From: JACMJP01 sp046160675
GTDB taxonomy: Bacteria; Bacteroidota; Bacteroidia; Chitinophagales; BACL12
Direction: 5' to 3'
Assembly (NCBI GenBank): GCA_046160675.1
Contig: JBJXHH010000214.1
Span: forward strand, 1-16,663
Length of the DNA: 16,663 nucleotides
Shown here piece after piece: positions 14,313 through 16,663 of the stretch. The stretch's first letter is position 1. The number at the start of each line of letters is the position of its first letter. Below the pieces are notes generated by a model. It saw only the letters and a program-made list of their open reading frames with translations. It was not told the DNA's origin and made no database searches. The translations under genes were made by a program, and so were the position numbers.

Positions 14313-14840
14313 ATGAACAGAGAACAAAAAACAGAAGCTATTGAAACGTTGACCAAGCGGGTTGGTGAGTATGAAAATTTCTATATCACCGACGCCTCAA
14401 CACTAACAGTAGAAGACATTAATAAATTTCGCAGAATTTGTTTCAGCAAAGGAATCAAGTTTGAGGTGATAAAAAACACCCTCCTGCGCAAAGCTTTTGA
14501 AGCACATGGCAGCAAGTATGAGAAATTATATGAAGTGCTACATGGTCCTACTGCTGTAATGTTCAGCGAAAGCAGCAATGACCCAGCAAAAGTGATTAAA
14601 CAATTCAGAAAGGAAAACGAGAAAACAAGGCCGGTTTTAAAGGGGGCCTATGTGGGAGCTGATGTGTTCCTTGGTGATGAAAGTATTGATGCTCTCATCA
14701 GCATGAAGAGCAAGGAAGAATTGATCGGTGAGATCATTACTCTATTGCAGTCGCCGGCAAAAAATGTTATATCAGCGTTGCAAAGCAGCAAGAACAAATT
14801 AGCCGGAATAGTAAAAACATTATCAGAACGTCCTGAATAA
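14313..14840 (+). CDS. rplJ: 50S ribosomal protein uL10
   Basis: Stalk protein that anchors L7/L12 dimers to the 50S subunit next to uL11. 175 residues. The N-terminal rRNA-binding part includes NFYITDASTLTVEDINKFRR and FEVIKNTLLRKA. The C-terminal helix (about 135-175) is the L7/L12 docking helix. It follows rplA by 28 bases containing a perfect hairpin and precedes rplL by 70 A/T-rich bases. In E. coli the L10-L7/L12 complex represses its own mRNA; the large leader needed there is absent here. Confidence 0.98.
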   Translation: MNREQKTEAIETLTKRVGEYENFYITDASTLTVEDINKFRRICFSKGIKFEVIKNTLLRKAFEAHGSKYEKLYEVLHGPTAVMFSESSNDPAKVIKQFRKENEKTRPVLKGAYVGADVFLGDESIDALISMKSKEELIGEIITLLQSPAKNVISALQSSKNKLAGIVKTLSERPE

Positions 14841-14910
14841 ACACACTTATAATACTTGAATCAATAAAACAGTAAATCAATTTTTTAAAAAACAATAAAA
14901 CAAAAAAGCA

Positions 14911-15297
14911 ATGGTTGAATTAAAAGAATTTGCAGAAAAGTTAGTGAGCCTTTCTGTAAAAGAAGTTAATGAGTTAGCCAAGATCCTGAAAGACGATTAC
15001 GGCATTGAACCTGCTGCATCAGCACCTGTAATGGTGGCAAGTGCAGGAGGCGGAGCCGGAGATGCTGGGGCAAAGGCGGCAGAAAAATCCACATTTGATG
15101 TGATCCTGAAAAGCGCAGGACAAGCAAAACTCGGAGTTGTAAAAGTAGTGAAAGATGCTACAGGCTTAGGCTTGAAAGAAGCTAAAGATCTTGTAGACGC
15201 TGCTCCAAAGGCAGTGAAGGAAGGCATTGATAAAGCTTCAGCAGAAGATTTAAAAAAGCTGCTTGAAGAAGCTGGTGCAGAGGTAGAGGTCAAATAA
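14911..15297 (+). CDS. rplL: 50S ribosomal protein bL12 (L7/L12)
   Basis: Flexible stalk protein that recruits translation GTPases. 128 residues: N-terminal dimerisation helices (1-30), an Ala/Gly-rich hinge (about 35-57, with SAGGGAGDAGAKAA), and a C-terminal factor-binding domain from EKSTFDVIL to the end, including KVVKDATGLGLKEAKDLVD. It is preceded by a 70-base A/T-rich gap with an element resembling the tuf leader, which may raise its synthesis above that of uL10, since several copies are needed per ribosome. Confidence 0.99.
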   Translation: MVELKEFAEKLVSLSVKEVNELAKILKDDYGIEPAASAPVMVASAGGGAGDAGAKAAEKSTFDVILKSAGQAKLGVVKVVKDATGLGLKEAKDLVDAAPKAVKEGIDKASAEDLKKLLEEAGAEVEVK

Positions 15298-15320
15298 TTT
15301 TTTTGATCGCTGCCAATAGC

Positions 15321-15378
15321 ATCCGCACTGTCGGATTAAATTTTGGAAGGCTTCATTCTGCTCTTTGCAGGATGAGCC
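15321..15378 (+). promoter_or_regulatory. rplL-rpoB intergenic hairpins, candidate attenuator
   Basis: The 125-base rplL-rpoB gap holds a small stem ATCCG/CGGAT (15321-15336). It also holds a stronger imperfect stem (15349-15361 with 15367-15378, one bulged T and one T-G wobble, 5-base loop). No clean T-run follows, so full termination is unlikely. By position it corresponds to the E. coli rplL-rpoB attenuator/processing region. Confidence 0.45.
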
Positions 15379-15422
15379 TATTTCCTATTTAATCATTTTT
15401 CACTTAAACTTTAAATACTTCT

Positions 15423-16663
15423 ATGCCTGCTCATACTTCGAAAAGAAAAGAACGGATCAATTTCGGTAAGATTAAAAAAACAAGCGATTACCCTGATTTA
15501 CTTGATATCCAGGTAAAATCATTTAAGGACTTCTTCCAGTTGGAAACAACACAGGAGAACAGGGGAAACGAAGGTCTCTACCGGGTGTTTACAGAAAACT
15601 TCCCGATTACAGATGCCCGCAGCATTTTTGTTCTGGAATTTCTTGATTACTTTATTGACCCCCCAAGATATTCCATAGAGGAATGTATGGAACGGGGTTT
15701 AACTTACAGTGTTCCACTCAAAGCAAAACTCAAACTTTCCTGTAACGATGAAGAACATATAGATTTTCAAACTATTGTTCAGGACGTTTTCCTCGGTAAC
15801 ATACCCTACATGACGCCGAAAGGAACCTTTATTATTAATGGGGCTGAACGTATTGTAGTTTCACAGCTCCATCGTTCACCGGGAGTATTCTTCGGTCAAT
15901 CTGTTCACCCGAACGGAACCAAGATATACTCAGCCAGGGTAATTCCTTTTAAAGGTGCCTGGATGGAGTTTGCCACTGACATTAATAATGTAATGTATGC
16001 TTATATTGACAGGAAGAAGAAATTCCCTGTTACAACATTACTAAGAGCAATCGGTTTTGATACTGACAGAGATATTCTTGAATTGTTTGGCCTTGCTGAA
16101 GAAGTTAAAGCTGATAAAAAAACACTCAGCAACAATATCGGCAGAAAACTGGCAGCAAGAGTTTTAAGAACATGGAGAGAAGACTTTGTAGATGAAGATA
16201 CGGGTGAAGTAGTTTCTATCGAAAGAAACGATGTAATACTGGAAAGAGATACCGTCCTCACCGATGATAACATTCATCAAATACTTGAAACAGGTACTCA
16301 AAACGTCATCCTCACAAAAGATGATGTACAGGTTGACTACACTATTATATTAAATACTTTGCAGAAAGATGTTTCCAACTCAGAATTGGAAGCAGTGCAA
16401 CATATTTATCGTCAACTCCGGGGAGCAGAACCTCCTGATGATGAAACTGCCAGAGGAGTAATAGATAAATTATTCTTCTCTGATAAAAGATATGATCTTG
16501 GTGAAGTAGGAAGATACAAGATAAATCAAAAACTCGGGCACGACACACCGCTCGGCATGCGGGTATTGACGAAAGAGGATATCATTTCTATCATCAATTA
16601 CCTGGTTGAACTGTCAAATGCAAAAGCAGAGATTGACGATATTGATCACCTGAGTAACAGAAG
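15423..16663 (+). CDS. rpoB: DNA-directed RNA polymerase beta subunit, 3'-truncated
   Basis: N-terminal 413 codons of the catalytic beta subunit; the frame is open to the window end, so the gene continues outside. The start MPAHTSKRKERINFGKIKK and the following YPDLLDIQVKSFKDFFQ are typical of Bacteroidota RpoB. Conserved protrusion and lobe segments are visible: GNIPYMTPKGTFIINGAERI (residues about 126-145), VSQLHRSPGVFF and, at the very end, IDDIDHLSNR, which leads into the fork-loop region. The rifampicin-binding cluster lies beyond the window and cannot be inspected. It is the last visible gene of the rplKAJL-rpoB operon, separated from rplL by a hairpin-containing gap. Confidence 0.98.
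   Translation, partial: MPAHTSKRKERINFGKIKKTSDYPDLLDIQVKSFKDFFQLETTQENRGNEGLYRVFTENFPITDARSIFVLEFLDYFIDPPRYSIEECMERGLTYSVPLKAKLKLSCNDEEHIDFQTIVQDVFLGNIPYMTPKGTFIINGAERIVVSQLHRSPGVFFGQSVHPNGTKIYSARVIPFKGAWMEFATDINNVMYAYIDRKKKFPVTTLLRAIGFDTDRDILELFGLAEEVKADKKTLSNNIGRKLAARVLRTWREDFVDEDTGEVVSIERNDVILERDTVLTDDNIHQILETGTQNVILTKDDVQVDYTIILNTLQKDVSNSELEAVQHIYRQLRGAEPPDDETARGVIDKLFFSDKRYDLGEVGRYKINQKLGHDTPLGMRVLTKEDIISIINYLVELSNAKAEIDDIDHLSNR

Noticed and set aside
14997..15293. 98-codon antisense ORF opposite rplL
   Set aside because: Shadow of the Ala/Lys-rich rplL coding sequence; no promoter or independent coding signal.

Overview
The window looks like a chromosomal, mostly housekeeping segment of a Bacteroidota bacterium, probably of the Chitinophagaceae/Sphingobacteriales type. 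Four things point there: TAnnTTTG-type -7 boxes, start codons mostly preceded by A-rich sequence instead of Shine-Dalgarno motifs, Bacteroidota-like versions of bS21, RpoB and the LytS/LytTR pair, and moderate-to-low GC. This placement is inferred from sequence character; no database search was run.

Left part (1-7655). The window opens inside a LytS-family sensor histidine kinase that overlaps its LytTR response regulator. Convergent to them is a large membrane pyrophosphatase (hppA) whose signature residues are of the K+-dependent class. Divergent from hppA is a LeuT-like Na+/amino acid symporter. It is joined by an ATGA overlap to a 49-residue single-pass membrane protein that looks like a MetS-type small subunit. 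A strong hairpin terminator follows. Next comes a four-unit ComEA-like helix-hairpin-helix protein with no conventional start codon at the expected place, overlapping apt (adenine phosphoribosyltransferase).

Middle (7694-10495). An acyl-CoA dehydrogenase is followed by rpsU (bS21), a XerC/D-type tyrosine recombinase and a short ribosome hibernation factor (HPF/RaiA family), closed by an 11-bp-stem terminator.

Right part (10522-16663). This is the classic translation/transcription block: tRNA-Thr(UGU), tRNA-Tyr(GUA), tRNA-Gly(UCC), tRNA-Thr(GGU), tuf, tRNA-Trp(CCA), secE, nusG, rplK, rplA, rplJ, rplL and the first 413 codons of rpoB, cut by the window end. The order tRNA-Thr/Tyr/Gly/Thr-tuf is the same as in the E. 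coli thrU-tyrU-glyT-thrT-tufB operon. Several hairpins lie in the spacers (tRNA-Tyr/Gly, tuf/tRNA-Trp, just before rplJ, rplL/rpoB) and may set the expression ratios of the block.

I saw no mobile element, CRISPR array, prophage or clearly novel multi-gene system. The observations most worth a second look are the symporter plus small-subunit pair, the missing start codon of the helix-hairpin-helix gene, the compact hairpin in front of rplJ, and the A/T-rich leader element shared by tuf and rplL. No gene-free stretch exceeds 300 bases.
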